Assembly (NCBI GenBank): GCA_017475045.1
Contig: JAFVGH010000123.1
Span: 62,001 to 126,000 of the forward strand
DNA length: 64,000 nucleotides
Origin: Fibrobacter sp.
GTDB taxonomy: Bacteria; Fibrobacterota; Fibrobacteria; Fibrobacterales; Fibrobacteraceae
Direction of reading: 5' to 3'
A program made the translations under genes and the position numbers. The notes under the pieces were generated by a model. It did not search any database and had not been told where the DNA came from. It was given only the letters and a program-made list of their open reading frames with translations. Positions 42,160 to 50,100 of the stretch are shown in pieces; within the stretch, counting starts at the first letter, position 1; every line of letters starts with the position of its first letter.

Positions 42160-44535
42160 CTAGAACTTTCCAACCGTGATGCCGGCGTAGAATCCGGGCC
42201 AGAAGCGGAATTTATCCCCTTCGTGGCCGAAGTCATCGTGGTATTCGCTGAGGGGCTTTACCAGGATCTTTTCGCGATAGCCCTGCGCTGCAACGTTGAG
42301 GGTGCCGCCCACCGAGAGTCCGAAGAAGGGGAGCACTCGAGTCGTATAGCCTAGGCGCAGACGGTGGTGGAAATTGACGCCATCGGAGCCATATTCAAAA
42401 TCGGAATCGTCGAAGTCAAAAGCCCCCTGTTCCATCAGGAGCATGTATTCCAGGTCAAAGTGGCTGCCGTATTTGCCGAACTGGGTTCCAAGACCGAGAC
42501 CTGCTTCGAAGACATCGCTAAAGTGCCTGAATTCCGTTCCCTTTTCAATCAGGCGGGCCCCTTCAAGGGCGGTGTAGAGGTAGGCCGTGCCCATGTGGAG
42601 GGAAACGCCCAGGGCACCCATTTCGTTGAGTGAGCCCGTGACGCTCCACACGCCGTTACCCACGATATTGACGAGGCCCACGGGAGTCTTTTCGCAGTGA
42701 CCGCAAATGTTCAAGATGCCCACCTGGCGACCGTCGGCACGACCCGCGATGTTCAAGACGCTCACCTGGGCGGTGTTGAGCTTGCCCGCCACGTTCATGG
42801 CGGCCGCCACCTGCACGTCAGATTCCTTGGCGGCGTTCAGGGCGGCTGTCACCTGCACACCGGATTTCTTTGCCGCGTTCAGGGCAGCGGATACCTGCAT
42901 GTCAGATTCTCTCGCGATGTTCGCCGCAGCGGTAATCTGGGCATGGGTTTCCTTGGCCACGTTCAGGGCCGCAGAAATCTGGGCCTTGGTTTCACGGGCG
43001 TAGTTAATAGCGGGGGCCACCTGCACGCCGTTCAGGGAATCGCGGGTCACGTTCATGGTAGCCGAGACCTGCACACCCGAAGAATTCTCCTTGGCCACGT
43101 TGATCACGGGAGACACCTGGATTCCGTCAAAGGAACCCGCATAGTTCATGACGCTCGAAATCTGCGCCCCTTCGTAATGCTCCTTCGCGCCGTTGAACAC
43201 CGCCGAAAGTTGCAGGCCATGCATTTCCTTGCGGGCGATGTTTGCAAAGATGCTGATTTGCGAACCCAGCATATAGCTGTCGGTACGGGTCACGAACAGG
43301 CCCATCTGCAGACCCTTGCGGGCTTCGCGGTCCTTGTCCACCAAGTTGAAGGTCACCCGGAATTTTCCGTTGTGGTCCAGGGAATCCAAGGAACAGGCGG
43401 TAGTATCGCCGGAGGCGCAGTCCCCGCGGCGGGCGATTTCGCCCCGGAGGGTGGTCTTTTCGGCTACGATGGCACTGAACTGCTTTTGCGTCAGCTGGGC
43501 ACGGTAATTGTCCTGCAGGGTGACGCTCGCCTCCTTGTATTCGGCAGGCCTTTCCAGACGCACGCTGTACTTGCCGGCGGCAAGCCCCAGGTTGATGGGC
43601 CGACCAGCCTTCTTGTAAAGTTCCGCCACCAGCTCGCCCCGTTCGTCACGGATGAACAGGCGGCCTTCCACGTCTTCACCGATGTCAAGGCCAGCGTTCA
43701 TGCTGCGCAAATCCGTCATCACCACGTCGCCGGTACCGGCCAGGTTCATGTCGCGACTCGGATGCTGGGCGCCACCCATGGTGGCTTCCGTTTTCTGGAG
43801 TGTTTCATTGAAAGCAAACTGGTAGGCTTCCGAAAGGGTCACCTTTCCATCACCGCTGATATCGCCTGCCCCACGTAGGCCGCTCACCAGGGAGTGGGTA
43901 AAGAAGGATCCCTTCAGCCTGTCGCTTTCCTGGCTGGATTCATCTTGCGTGCTGCTGGTAATAAAGGCATAGCCCTTCATGTCGGAACTCTTGTCCACCA
44001 TAAAGGCGGGCACAGCCACGCCGCCCTTCGCGCGGGTAATGGCTCCCGAACCGCAGGCGTCTATCACCGCAATCTTCACGTCGGCATGGAGGGAATCGAT
44101 TTTTGAACGGAGCGCCTTCCAGGCAAAAGTCTCCTTGCCCAGGCGAAGGCCCTTTTCGTCGGCGTGACCGCTGTAATAGACCAGCACCTCGTCGCGACCG
44201 CCTGCCGACTTGTTCTTTGCAATCTTCTCGTCCAGTTCGTCAATCTTCTGCTGGAACGCGGCAACGCTGGGTTCCTTCACCTCCACGATGTTCCCCGCCT
44301 GCACGCCGCCCATTTCCTTCAGCACGTTCACGAAGGAGCGGGCATCGCTTGCGGCATAGCGGAGGGTGGGGCGGCCCTCGCCGCCGTAGTTCGCGCTTAC
44401 GGCAAGCACGTAGCGGTTGATCTGCAGTTCTTGCGCGGCAGAAACGTTGGATACCGCAGCCAACAGGAGCAAGGCGACAACCGAAATAATCTGGAGTGTC
44501 AAAGAAGCATCCATCTTTTTAATCAAATTCATCAT
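42160..44535 (-). CDS. Caspase-fold peptidase (C14) fused to repeats and a C-terminal outer-membrane-like domain
   Basis: The 791-residue protein has an N-terminal hydrophobic segment (about 13-30, a signal or anchor), then a caspase-like domain: His124 in VYYSGHADEKG and Cys161 in VIDACGSGA form the catalytic dyad of metacaspase/paracaspase-like proteins. Residues about 290-350 look like a PEGA-type beta domain. From about 440 to 650, at least ten repeats of 15-17 residues follow (GVQVSATMNVTRDSLN type; NxAxxxxxxQ(V/I)(S/T)). The last 140 residues have alternating aromatic strands ending YAGITVGKF, like an outer-membrane barrel. It is encoded 1 base after the anti-sigma gene in an ECF operon. 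It may be a surface-exposed protease or a sensor that acts on the anti-sigma factor; both are inference. Confidence 0.85.
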   Translation of the reverse strand: MMNLIKKMDASLTLQIISVVALLLLAAVSNVSAAQELQINRYVLAVSANYGGEGRPTLRYAASDARSFVNVLKEMGGVQAGNIVEVKEPSVAAFQQKIDELDEKIAKNKSAGGRDEVLVYYSGHADEKGLRLGKETFAWKALRSKIDSLHADVKIAVIDACGSGAITRAKGGVAVPAFMVDKSSDMKGYAFITSSTQDESSQESDRLKGSFFTHSLVSGLRGAGDISGDGKVTLSEAYQFAFNETLQKTEATMGGAQHPSRDMNLAGTGDVVMTDLRSMNAGLDIGEDVEGRLFIRDERGELVAELYKKAGRPINLGLAAGKYSVRLERPAEYKEASVTLQDNYRAQLTQKQFSAIVAEKTTLRGEIARRGDCASGDTTACSLDSLDHNGKFRVTFNLVDKDREARKGLQMGLFVTRTDSYMLGSQISIFANIARKEMHGLQLSAVFNGAKEHYEGAQISSVMNYAGSFDGIQVSPVINVAKENSSGVQVSATMNVTRDSLNGVQVAPAINYARETKAQISAALNVAKETHAQITAAANIARESDMQVSAALNAAKKSGVQVTAALNAAKESDVQVAAAMNVAGKLNTAQVSVLNIAGRADGRQVGILNICGHCEKTPVGLVNIVGNGVWSVTGSLNEMGALGVSLHMGTAYLYTALEGARLIEKGTEFRHFSDVFEAGLGLGTQFGKYGSHFDLEYMLLMEQGAFDFDDSDFEYGSDGVNFHHRLRLGYTTRVLPFFGLSVGGTLNVAAQGYREKILVKPLSEYHDDFGHEGDKFRFWPGFYAGITVGKF

Positions 44536-44536
44536 C

Positions 44537-45328
44537 TTACTTGCCCTCCGTCTTGCGGAGCGTGAGGCTCACCGTCTTCACACCATCCTGTTTCAGCGAG
44601 GCGTCAATGTCCCCCGCATTCAACTCAAATTCATCTTTCGAGGTCAAGAAAAAGAACTTCTCGAATTTCGGGGCGTTGTCCAGCTTGTAGGCAAAGGGAA
44701 GCGTGGTCATTTTCCCGGGTTCAAGACCGACGGCCTTGTTACCCTCGCCCATGTGCATGGTGATAGTCCCGTTACCGTCCATGCTGAAAAGCAGTCCGTA
44801 GCACTTCTCGGCTACAGCGTACCGCAACTGGATCTCGTCGCCCTCGCGGGCCTCCCCCAGATTTTCCATCTGGACGGCGCTATCACCCGTCTTCTTCCAC
44901 ACTTCCATGCGGGCGGACAGGCCCTTGATACGCACGTCGTCGTTCTGGTCGGCCATCGCGACTTCCATAGTCTGTGCACCATCAGCTCTGTTTGCAAGAA
45001 CCGTGCCACCCTCCTGCGAAATGGAACGCTGGCTGAACAGTGCCACAGTCACCACCGCAAGCACCAAAGCCGCCGCGGCCGCAAACTTCACGATACCGAA
45101 ATTGACGGGCTTTCCGTGTCCATAAGTATCGCGACCCGGAAGCGAATCCAGCCTTTCTGCCAGGCGGTCATAGGGCAGCTTCCGCAGAATTGCCTTGCTG
45201 TCTTCCCGCAACATCTTCACACGGTTAGCGAAGATCTCGTCAGCCGCTTCCATCTCGCGGATTTCCCGCATATCGCTTTCGGGCAAGTCGCCCGTCAAGT
45301 ATCTTTCTAGTTTCCAGTCGGGAATCAT
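44537..45328 (-). CDS. Anti-sigma factor with DUF4384-like periplasmic domain
   Basis: From ATG 45328 the product has 263 residues. The cytoplasmic part (1-78) is helical, starts LERYLTGDLPESDMREIREM like zf-HC2 anti-sigma domains but has no Cys, so a zinc site is missing. One membrane helix follows (FAAAAALVLAVVTVALF, about 80-98), and then a periplasmic beta domain with YGLLFSMDGNGTITMHMGEG, resembling DUF4384. The gene overlaps the ECF sigma gene by one base as TGATG, the usual sigma/anti-sigma coupling. It probably holds the sigma factor at the membrane until a signal is sensed outside. DUF4384 domains are known next to caspase-like proteins, as here. Confidence 0.82.
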   Translation of the reverse strand: MIPDWKLERYLTGDLPESDMREIREMEAADEIFANRVKMLREDSKAILRKLPYDRLAERLDSLPGRDTYGHGKPVNFGIVKFAAAAALVLAVVTVALFSQRSISQEGGTVLANRADGAQTMEVAMADQNDDVRIKGLSARMEVWKKTGDSAVQMENLGEAREGDEIQLRYAVAEKCYGLLFSMDGNGTITMHMGEGNKAVGLEPGKMTTLPFAYKLDNAPKFEKFFFLTSKDEFELNAGDIDASLKQDGVKTVSLTLRKTEGK

Positions 45329-45831
45329 CACTTTACCTCCAGGTCCCTAATCTTTGCCTGCAGACCGCGCAAGCGTTTGCGGACGCCACTCACCGAAAGC
45401 CCTACCGCATCGGCGGTCTCCTCCAGGGTCATGCCGTCCACGAAATGCAGCACCGCCATAGTGCGGCTGGACTCCGGCTCCTTCGAAAAGAGTCTCGCAA
45501 GCACACCCCTGGCCTCATAACCGTCCTGCTCGTCACTGGCGCAGGCAATAGTCAAGAGCAACTCGCTGGAATCCACGTCCAGCCCCCTGCGTTTCTTGTC
45601 GCGGATGCGGTTCAGGCAAAGCCTTGTCGCCGTATTCCACAGAAGACTGCTGGGACTGTCCAGGTTCAGGCGGTCCATGCCGGCAAAAATCCGCAAAAAA
45701 ACGTCCTGCATCAGGTCAGAAGCCTCCGCCTCGTCCTTCAGGAGCGCAAGACAGCGCCTGTACACCATAGGGGCGTAGGTCTCATAGACTTTGGCAAAAT
45801 GCGCTTTTTTTAGGATTTCTTCACCGTTCAC
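45328..45831 (-). CDS. ECF-type RNA polymerase sigma factor
   Basis: The 167-residue product has region 2 (FAKVYETYAPMVYRRCLALL to DLMQDVFLRIFAGM) and region 4 (HFVDGMTLEETADAVGLSVSGVRKRLRGL), without regions 1 and 3. The open frame extends upstream to 45999, but that stretch contains the promoter and the terminator of the preceding gene. I therefore use GTG at 45831, directly before the conserved part. The predicted -10 box ends 5 bases before this codon, so the mRNA would be leaderless or nearly so. It is followed by the anti-sigma and caspase-like genes. Autoregulation is expected from the promoter motif shared with the receptor operon. Confidence 0.87.
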   Translation of the reverse strand: MNGEEILKKAHFAKVYETYAPMVYRRCLALLKDEAEASDLMQDVFLRIFAGMDRLNLDSPSSLLWNTATRLCLNRIRDKKRRGLDVDSSELLLTIACASDEQDGYEARGVLARLFSKEPESSRTMAVLHFVDGMTLEETADAVGLSVSGVRKRLRGLQAKIRDLEVK

Positions 45832-45836
45832 GACTA

Positions 45837-45866
45837 TATAACACCCGGGGAAAGTAAAAGTGTCAC
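45837..45866 (-). promoter_or_regulatory. Putative autoregulated ECF promoter of the sigma/anti-sigma/caspase operon
   Basis: On the minus strand GTGACACTTTTA, 9 bases, GGTGTTATA. Compared with 36725-36754, 20 of the 21 motif bases and the spacer length are identical while the spacer sequence differs, which argues for selection on the two blocks. It lies between the terminator at 45905-45942 and the GTG start. Confidence 0.65.
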
Positions 45867-45904
45867 CGTAAATATAGATTTTTCTGAATTTTTCCCAAAA
45901 ACGC

Positions 45905-45942
45905 AAAAAAGGGCTCTGTCGACTCAAATCGTACACAGCCCC
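45905..45942 (-). terminator. Intrinsic terminator of the GLUG/InlB surface-protein gene
   Basis: GGGCTGTGT and ACAGAGCCC pair around a 13-base loop (one mismatch) and are followed on the minus strand by T6. It lies about 65 bases after the stop at 46006 and separates that gene from the ECF operon. Confidence 0.75.
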
Positions 45943-46005
45943 TCGGAAAAATTTTTCGGCTATATTGCCGTATTTTTTAGGACACTTGCCAGAATGCACG
46001 CTTTG

Positions 46006-49000
46006 CTATCGTGCATCCACCCGGACAATGGCGCTCCCTATGCGAACCAAATAGGCTCCTGAATGCGGCAGCGCAACCATATAGTTCTCTGCGGATACCC
46101 CGTGGGTAATGACCTTCCCCTGCATATCCATAACCGCAAAGGCTCTGCCAGGATGCGCTCCCGAAATTTGCAAAGTGCGACCCCTGGTTTTTACCGAGAA
46201 TTGCGGACGTTGCCATGTTTTTATTTCTGTTGTTCCGTCACTCGAGCCAGGTTCGACACTGCTTGAAGCGGGCCGTGTTGTGCTAGAGCTAGAAGTCGTT
46301 TCGCTGGAGCTTGGGACGGAAGCACTAGAGCCTAAAATGACGACACTTGAGCTGGAAATGGTTGTACTAGAACCAGGTTCGGAACTGCTTGAAGTGGCCT
46401 GCGTCTCGCTGGAGCTAGAAACAATGACGCTAGAACTGGATGCGGTCACACTCGAGCTAGAAACTGTTGTGCTAGAACCAGGTTTAACACTACTTGAAGA
46501 GGTCTGCGTCTCGCTGGAACTAGAAACCGTTTCACTTGAGCCCGGGACGGAAGCACTTGAGCTGGAAGCGATAACGCTAGAACTGGAAATGGTGGCACTA
46601 GAAGAAGATGCGGTAGAAGAGGAACTGCCCGGCTTAACCTTGACGCTATCGAACTTTGCATAATAGGCGGTTGCTTCAGTAACTTTTTTAGGTTCTGGAT
46701 CCCAACCCGAAAAGATGTAGATTTTGTTGCCTACGGGAGCCTTGGTTGGCACTTCGCCTTCATACTGGGGCATGCTATTGTATTCCCACTTGGACTGCTG
46801 AAGGACGGTAATAGAGTCATAGTTAAAGAACGTGATTTCGTATTTTCGATAGGTCGAATCTATGATGGCCCTGTAGGATTGCGCTCCTGTAACCGGAGCT
46901 AGGGCAGGCTTCCACTGACCAGAAAAACTATAGACATAATTACTCAGTTTACCTTGACTGGTCAAGGAATCATAGGCGGGTTCATCGCCCTGATATTCTG
47001 GAATCTGCCCGTATTCCACAGTTACGGTATATATCAGGGAATCCGAAGAATGACTCCGCTTGCGGCCTTGGTAGAATTTAATTTCATAGCTCCGTATATG
47101 CGCTTCAAATGTGGCTTGGTATTCATATTCAGAGAGTTGCATCCAACCATCAAAGGAATAGGTATATTGCGCCGTTGTGGTTTTTGTTACATTGGTGGGG
47201 TAAGGAATGCTGCCGTCATCTCTTGTAACATTGCTCCACATCATAGAACCGTCATCATTGTAAAAAGTGTACATATGCCGTTCAATGGATTTGTCTCCAT
47301 AAAAGGGGTACAGGTACTTGTAATCTCTGTCTATCACTTTTTCCAAATTGACCAGCCTTAGATCATTTTGGGTTGTTTTTTCGGAATAGCGCCATCCCAG
47401 GAAAACACTGTCTTCTTTTACAGGCGCTTCCGGGGCATCCTTGACAATACCGGTGGAATCTGTATAGCAATTTTTTAGGCGTTTAGATTGGTTCGCAAAA
47501 AATCCAAGTTGAAAAGATGGTTGCTTTGTTTCGTCTGCCAGGACGGGATAGCTTATTCCACGAGACCACGCCTTTGTATTTCCATAGCTGTCGGTCCACT
47601 TGTTTAGCATGTATGCTAAACTGTCGCTAGCCAGCTTTTCTTCGTCACCGGTTTTTCTAAAACCGAAATTGCGGTACTGCTTTTGGGAACCTTTCACATA
47701 GGCAATAATACCTGTGTTATCATAGGCCCCCGTAACCGTGCTGACTGTATCGCAAACGGAATAGTTCCCCGCGATAATGGAATAGGCGCTACCCGCAGAA
47801 TCCGCCTGGGCAATGATGGTCCCTAAATAGCCGATAGTTCCCGAAATACTCAAGTCCCCAAAATTTCTGTTGTTCGTGACATAATTTGTTCTGGAATGCC
47901 CAACAACGCCTCCTAGTTTTGGGGGAATCGACCACGTACTAGAGTTGGTACTAACGGTTATATTTCCATAATTTGTATTCCTATCAACAAGTCCATGATT
48001 CTTGGCGGGAGAACTGGTCCCGTACCTTTTTGTTTGTGCGTACCCTACGATTCCTCCGACTTTTCCACCATATCCCTCGCACCCCATAACACAGTTTCCG
48101 GTCGGCGATGAAAGGTAAGCCCTTATATTGCCTCGATTTTCACTGTAGCTGACAATCCCCCTTGAGTATGCGGCAATGCCACCATAATAGCTATCAGCAT
48201 AGGCCCCGCTTTCTATTTTCCCGTAATTACGGCAATAAGAGACGACGCTCACGCTATCGTCAGACCGGCTTACTATCCCTCCAACCATATACAGGTTTTG
48301 GGCGATTATATCGGCATAGTTGTCGGAATGCGTTATACTTGCCGTATTGCCGTATGCAACGCCGCCCACATAATGGACATAGGAATTGCCTAAAACAAAA
48401 CTGCCCCTATTGATAGCAAAATCAATTTGCCCCGCATTCAAGCCAACGATTCCTCCGATGTTTGTGCTGGAGGTTTTAGAAATGATAGCACCCGAAAAAG
48501 TCACATTCGACATTGTCCCGGAATTTTCGCCTACTACGCCTGAACCATATGATATTTGGGGATCCTCGTCCACGGAGGCGATGTCGAGCTTTACCGAGCC
48601 GCCAACGGTGACGTTTTCTATCGTACCTTCATTTTTTCCGGCCAGGGGGCCGAACGAAACCGTTTCAGAACCAAAGGCAGATGTCCCGTCTTGGTAGACG
48701 ACATCCATATAATTTTTTTCAAAGCCCACATTCCTTACAACGCCCTGTGGAGCAATATGGCCAAAGAAACCAAGACGGCTGCCATTTACATAAGAATAAT
48801 CATGGTCTTGAAGGTATAGGCCTTTTATTTTGTGGCCGTTTCCTTCAAAGACGCCCGAAAAGGCGTTTTCCGGACTATAGGAAATTGGAGTCCATGCATG
48901 GGCGCTCCCCTTGTTTGTTTCTGTCAGGGAATCTTCAAAAAAGACGATGTCATTTTTCAATATGGCATTGATTGCGGGGTGGCCCGAATTGACCTGTGAT

Positions 49001-49146
49001 GCAAACCAGGCCAGTTCTTCTGGCGACGACACCTCATAAAATACGTCGCTGCCCACGGTAATGCTTGCGGGGGTGGATGTAGTTCCAGACCAGTTTGCAA
49101 ATGCTGCAACAGAAAGCGCGCTCAACAATGCGAATATTTTTTTCAT
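46006..49146 (-). CDS. Large surface protein: GLUG-type beta-helix, InlB-like repeats, Ser-rich linker, T9SS-like tail
   Basis: From ATG 49146 (AGGGGTGA upstream) the product has 1046 residues. A signal peptide (FALLSALSVAAFANW) leads to about 500 residues of beta-helical GLUG-like repeats (GVFEGNGHKIKGLYLQD, then many short GGIVG turns). Residues about 620-860 hold three or more InlB/Listeria-Bacteroides-type repeats (YSFDGWMQLSEYEYQATFEA; YIFSGWDPEPKKVTEATAYY). About 130 residues of serine-rich linker (SSSS blocks) follow, and a C-terminal domain ends HSGAYLVRIGSAIVRV, as in type IX secretion cargo of Fibrobacter. This is the layout of an adhesin exposed on the cell surface. The ligand is unknown. 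The earlier frame start at 49188 is less likely. Confidence 0.8.
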   Translation of the reverse strand: MKKIFALLSALSVAAFANWSGTTSTPASITVGSDVFYEVSSPEELAWFASQVNSGHPAINAILKNDIVFFEDSLTETNKGSAHAWTPISYSPENAFSGVFEGNGHKIKGLYLQDHDYSYVNGSRLGFFGHIAPQGVVRNVGFEKNYMDVVYQDGTSAFGSETVSFGPLAGKNEGTIENVTVGGSVKLDIASVDEDPQISYGSGVVGENSGTMSNVTFSGAIISKTSSTNIGGIVGLNAGQIDFAINRGSFVLGNSYVHYVGGVAYGNTASITHSDNYADIIAQNLYMVGGIVSRSDDSVSVVSYCRNYGKIESGAYADSYYGGIAAYSRGIVSYSENRGNIRAYLSSPTGNCVMGCEGYGGKVGGIVGYAQTKRYGTSSPAKNHGLVDRNTNYGNITVSTNSSTWSIPPKLGGVVGHSRTNYVTNNRNFGDLSISGTIGYLGTIIAQADSAGSAYSIIAGNYSVCDTVSTVTGAYDNTGIIAYVKGSQKQYRNFGFRKTGDEEKLASDSLAYMLNKWTDSYGNTKAWSRGISYPVLADETKQPSFQLGFFANQSKRLKNCYTDSTGIVKDAPEAPVKEDSVFLGWRYSEKTTQNDLRLVNLEKVIDRDYKYLYPFYGDKSIERHMYTFYNDDGSMMWSNVTRDDGSIPYPTNVTKTTTAQYTYSFDGWMQLSEYEYQATFEAHIRSYEIKFYQGRKRSHSSDSLIYTVTVEYGQIPEYQGDEPAYDSLTSQGKLSNYVYSFSGQWKPALAPVTGAQSYRAIIDSTYRKYEITFFNYDSITVLQQSKWEYNSMPQYEGEVPTKAPVGNKIYIFSGWDPEPKKVTEATAYYAKFDSVKVKPGSSSSTASSSSATISSSSVIASSSSASVPGSSETVSSSSETQTSSSSVKPGSSTTVSSSSVTASSSSVIVSSSSETQATSSSSEPGSSTTISSSSVVILGSSASVPSSSETTSSSSTTRPASSSVEPGSSDGTTEIKTWQRPQFSVKTRGRTLQISGAHPGRAFAVMDMQGKVITHGVSAENYMVALPHSGAYLVRIGSAIVRVDAR

Positions 49147-49196
49147 GCATTCACCCCTGTTTTTTCTTTGGCCTATAAATGCAGCCACACCTCATA

Positions 49197-49225
49197 AATC
49201 TATAAGAAGAAAGGGTACAGGTCAA
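49197..49225 (-). promoter_or_regulatory. Possible sigma-70 promoter of the surface-protein gene
   Basis: TTGACC (49220-49225) and TAGATT (49197-49202) lie 17 bases apart on the minus strand, 50 bases before ATG 49146. A C7 run (G7 on the coding strand, 49228-49234) lies just upstream of the -35 box and could vary in length. The remaining 49235-49344 holds no gene I can support. Confidence 0.45.
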
Positions 49226-49344
49226 TACCCCCCCCATCGTAAATAAAATTTTACTTAATTTGCCTTTAATAGATTTGGGCGATTAGCACGTCAAAGTTTG
49301 CGAGTTTGAATACGGCTAGAATACAAAAGTGACTTTTCCTGTCC

Positions 49345-49375
49345 AAAAAAGAAGGGACACCCGTAAGGGTGTCCC
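49345..49375 (-). terminator. Intrinsic terminator of hsp20
   Basis: GGGACACCC and GGGTGTCCC form a perfect 9-bp stem around GTAA, followed on the minus strand by TTCTTTTTT. It lies 40 bases after the Hsp20 stop. Confidence 0.85.
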
Positions 49376-49414
49376 TGGTGTTTAAGGAGCACAATGAAGA
49401 AACATTTGTTGCCG

Positions 49415-49792
49415 TTAGTCCACAGTCAACTTGCGTGCGGAGGCCTGCTGCTTCTTGGCCAGCGAGAAGGTCAACACGCCGTTTTCCAACGAGACCTTGA
49501 TGTTCTCGGGATCGATGTCGTCGGCCAAGCGGAAGCTACGTTCGTAGGTGTACTTGCTGTCCTTGCGGGCACGGGTAGCCTTGACGGTGATGATGTTCTT
49601 TTCTACCTGTACGTCCAAATCTTCTTTCTTGACGCCCGGCAATTCCACCTCTAGCACAAAGCCGTTGTCTACTTCGTAGTAGTCGGCCTTGGGGGTGTAG
49701 GCGCATTCGCCCTGAGCGTTGCAGGCGTTAAAGTTATCAAGGAAGTTCTGGAGACCATAGAAAGCAGAAGGAAGAATCTGAGTATTGAGCAT
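49415..49792 (-). CDS. Small heat-shock protein (Hsp20/alpha-crystallin family)
   Basis: The 125-residue protein has an alpha-crystallin domain from about residue 35 to 120: YYEVDNGFVLEVELPGVKKE, ITVKATRARKDSKYTYERSF, and ENGVLTFSLAKK, the conserved core of small heat-shock proteins. Such proteins bind unfolding proteins without ATP in the cytoplasm. GAGG lies 10 bases before the ATG. Upstream on the same transcript would be a very stable 12-bp hairpin (49814-49852), and no CIRCE-like repeat is visible. Two Cys in the N-terminal arm (NACNAQGECAY) are unusual for the family. Confidence 0.93.
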   Translation of the reverse strand: MLNTQILPSAFYGLQNFLDNFNACNAQGECAYTPKADYYEVDNGFVLEVELPGVKKEDLDVQVEKNIITVKATRARKDSKYTYERSFRLADDIDPENIKVSLENGVLTFSLAKKQQASARKLTVD

Positions 49793-49813
49793 AATTTTAA
49801 CCTCACTGGTTGT

Positions 49814-49852
49814 GGGTCCCTGGCCTTGGCGGTTTGCCTTGGCCGGGGACCC
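49814..49852. promoter_or_regulatory. Very stable hairpin in the hsp20 upstream region
   Basis: GGGTCCCTGGCC and GGCCGGGGACCC pair over 12 positions (one G-T). On the plus strand a T6 run follows, as in a terminator, but no plus-strand gene precedes it. On the minus strand it lies 22 bases before hsp20. It may be a leader structure or a repeat insertion. Confidence 0.5.
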
Positions 49853-49989
49853 GGTTTTTTGTTTTCACTCTCCCATATGCAAAGGCCGTGCCAATTTTTG
49901 TAGAAGACGGCACCCATTGGAAAAAATGCCAGGAAACGGCAAAAAATGGCGTTTTTGGGGTAAAAATGAGAGATCCCCGCCGGAGTTTA

Positions 49990-50008
49990 CCCCGCACTTG
50001 ATGCGGGG
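49990..50008. repeat. Small GC-rich palindrome, repeat-like
   Basis: CCCCGCA, loop CTTGA, TGCGGGG: a perfect 7-bp stem. The CTTGA loop and arrangement resemble the segment at 8327-8352. This is a typical form of dispersed palindromic intergenic elements; family membership cannot be tested here. Confidence 0.45.
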
Positions 50009-50035
50009 CGGGCATGACAAAGCGGACATCCCTTT

Positions 50036-50073
50036 CAATAAGAAACGCCCCTGTTTCACACAAGAAACAGGGG
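50036..50073 (-). terminator. Probable terminator of the TolC-like gene
   Basis: CCCCTGTTTC and GAAACAGGGG form a perfect 10-bp stem; on the minus strand CGTTTCTTATTG follows, a short and imperfect T-tract. It lies 28 bases after the stop codon. Confidence 0.65.
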
Positions 50074-50100
50074 AACGTCTTATTTTAATGCGTGTTAAGT

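Larger units (their letters stand above)
49793..50100. other. 308-base intergenic region between tolC-like gene and hsp20
   Basis: It contains three inverted repeats and no gene: the 49814-49852 hairpin, a palindrome CCCCGCA/TGCGGGG around CTTGA at 49990-50008, and the terminator at 50048-50073. Overlapping short frames in this stretch have no ribosome-binding sites and follow the repeats. Confidence 0.6.

Noticed and set aside
42600..43220. Regular DNA repeats that at first look like a CRISPR or minisatellite
   Set aside because: The units are degenerate, contiguous and in frame within a protein, without spacers.
42697..43878. Plus-strand frame with HVQG repeats opposite the caspase-like gene
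   Set aside because: The repeats are the antisense image of the protein repeats in the caspase-barrel gene.
45832..45999. Longer N-terminus of the ECF sigma factor
   Set aside because: The stretch contains the terminator of the upstream gene and the promoter motif; no sigma homology lies there.
46240..46640. Tandem-repeat DNA
   Set aside because: It encodes the serine-rich linker of the surface protein; codon-level degeneracy shows it is coding.
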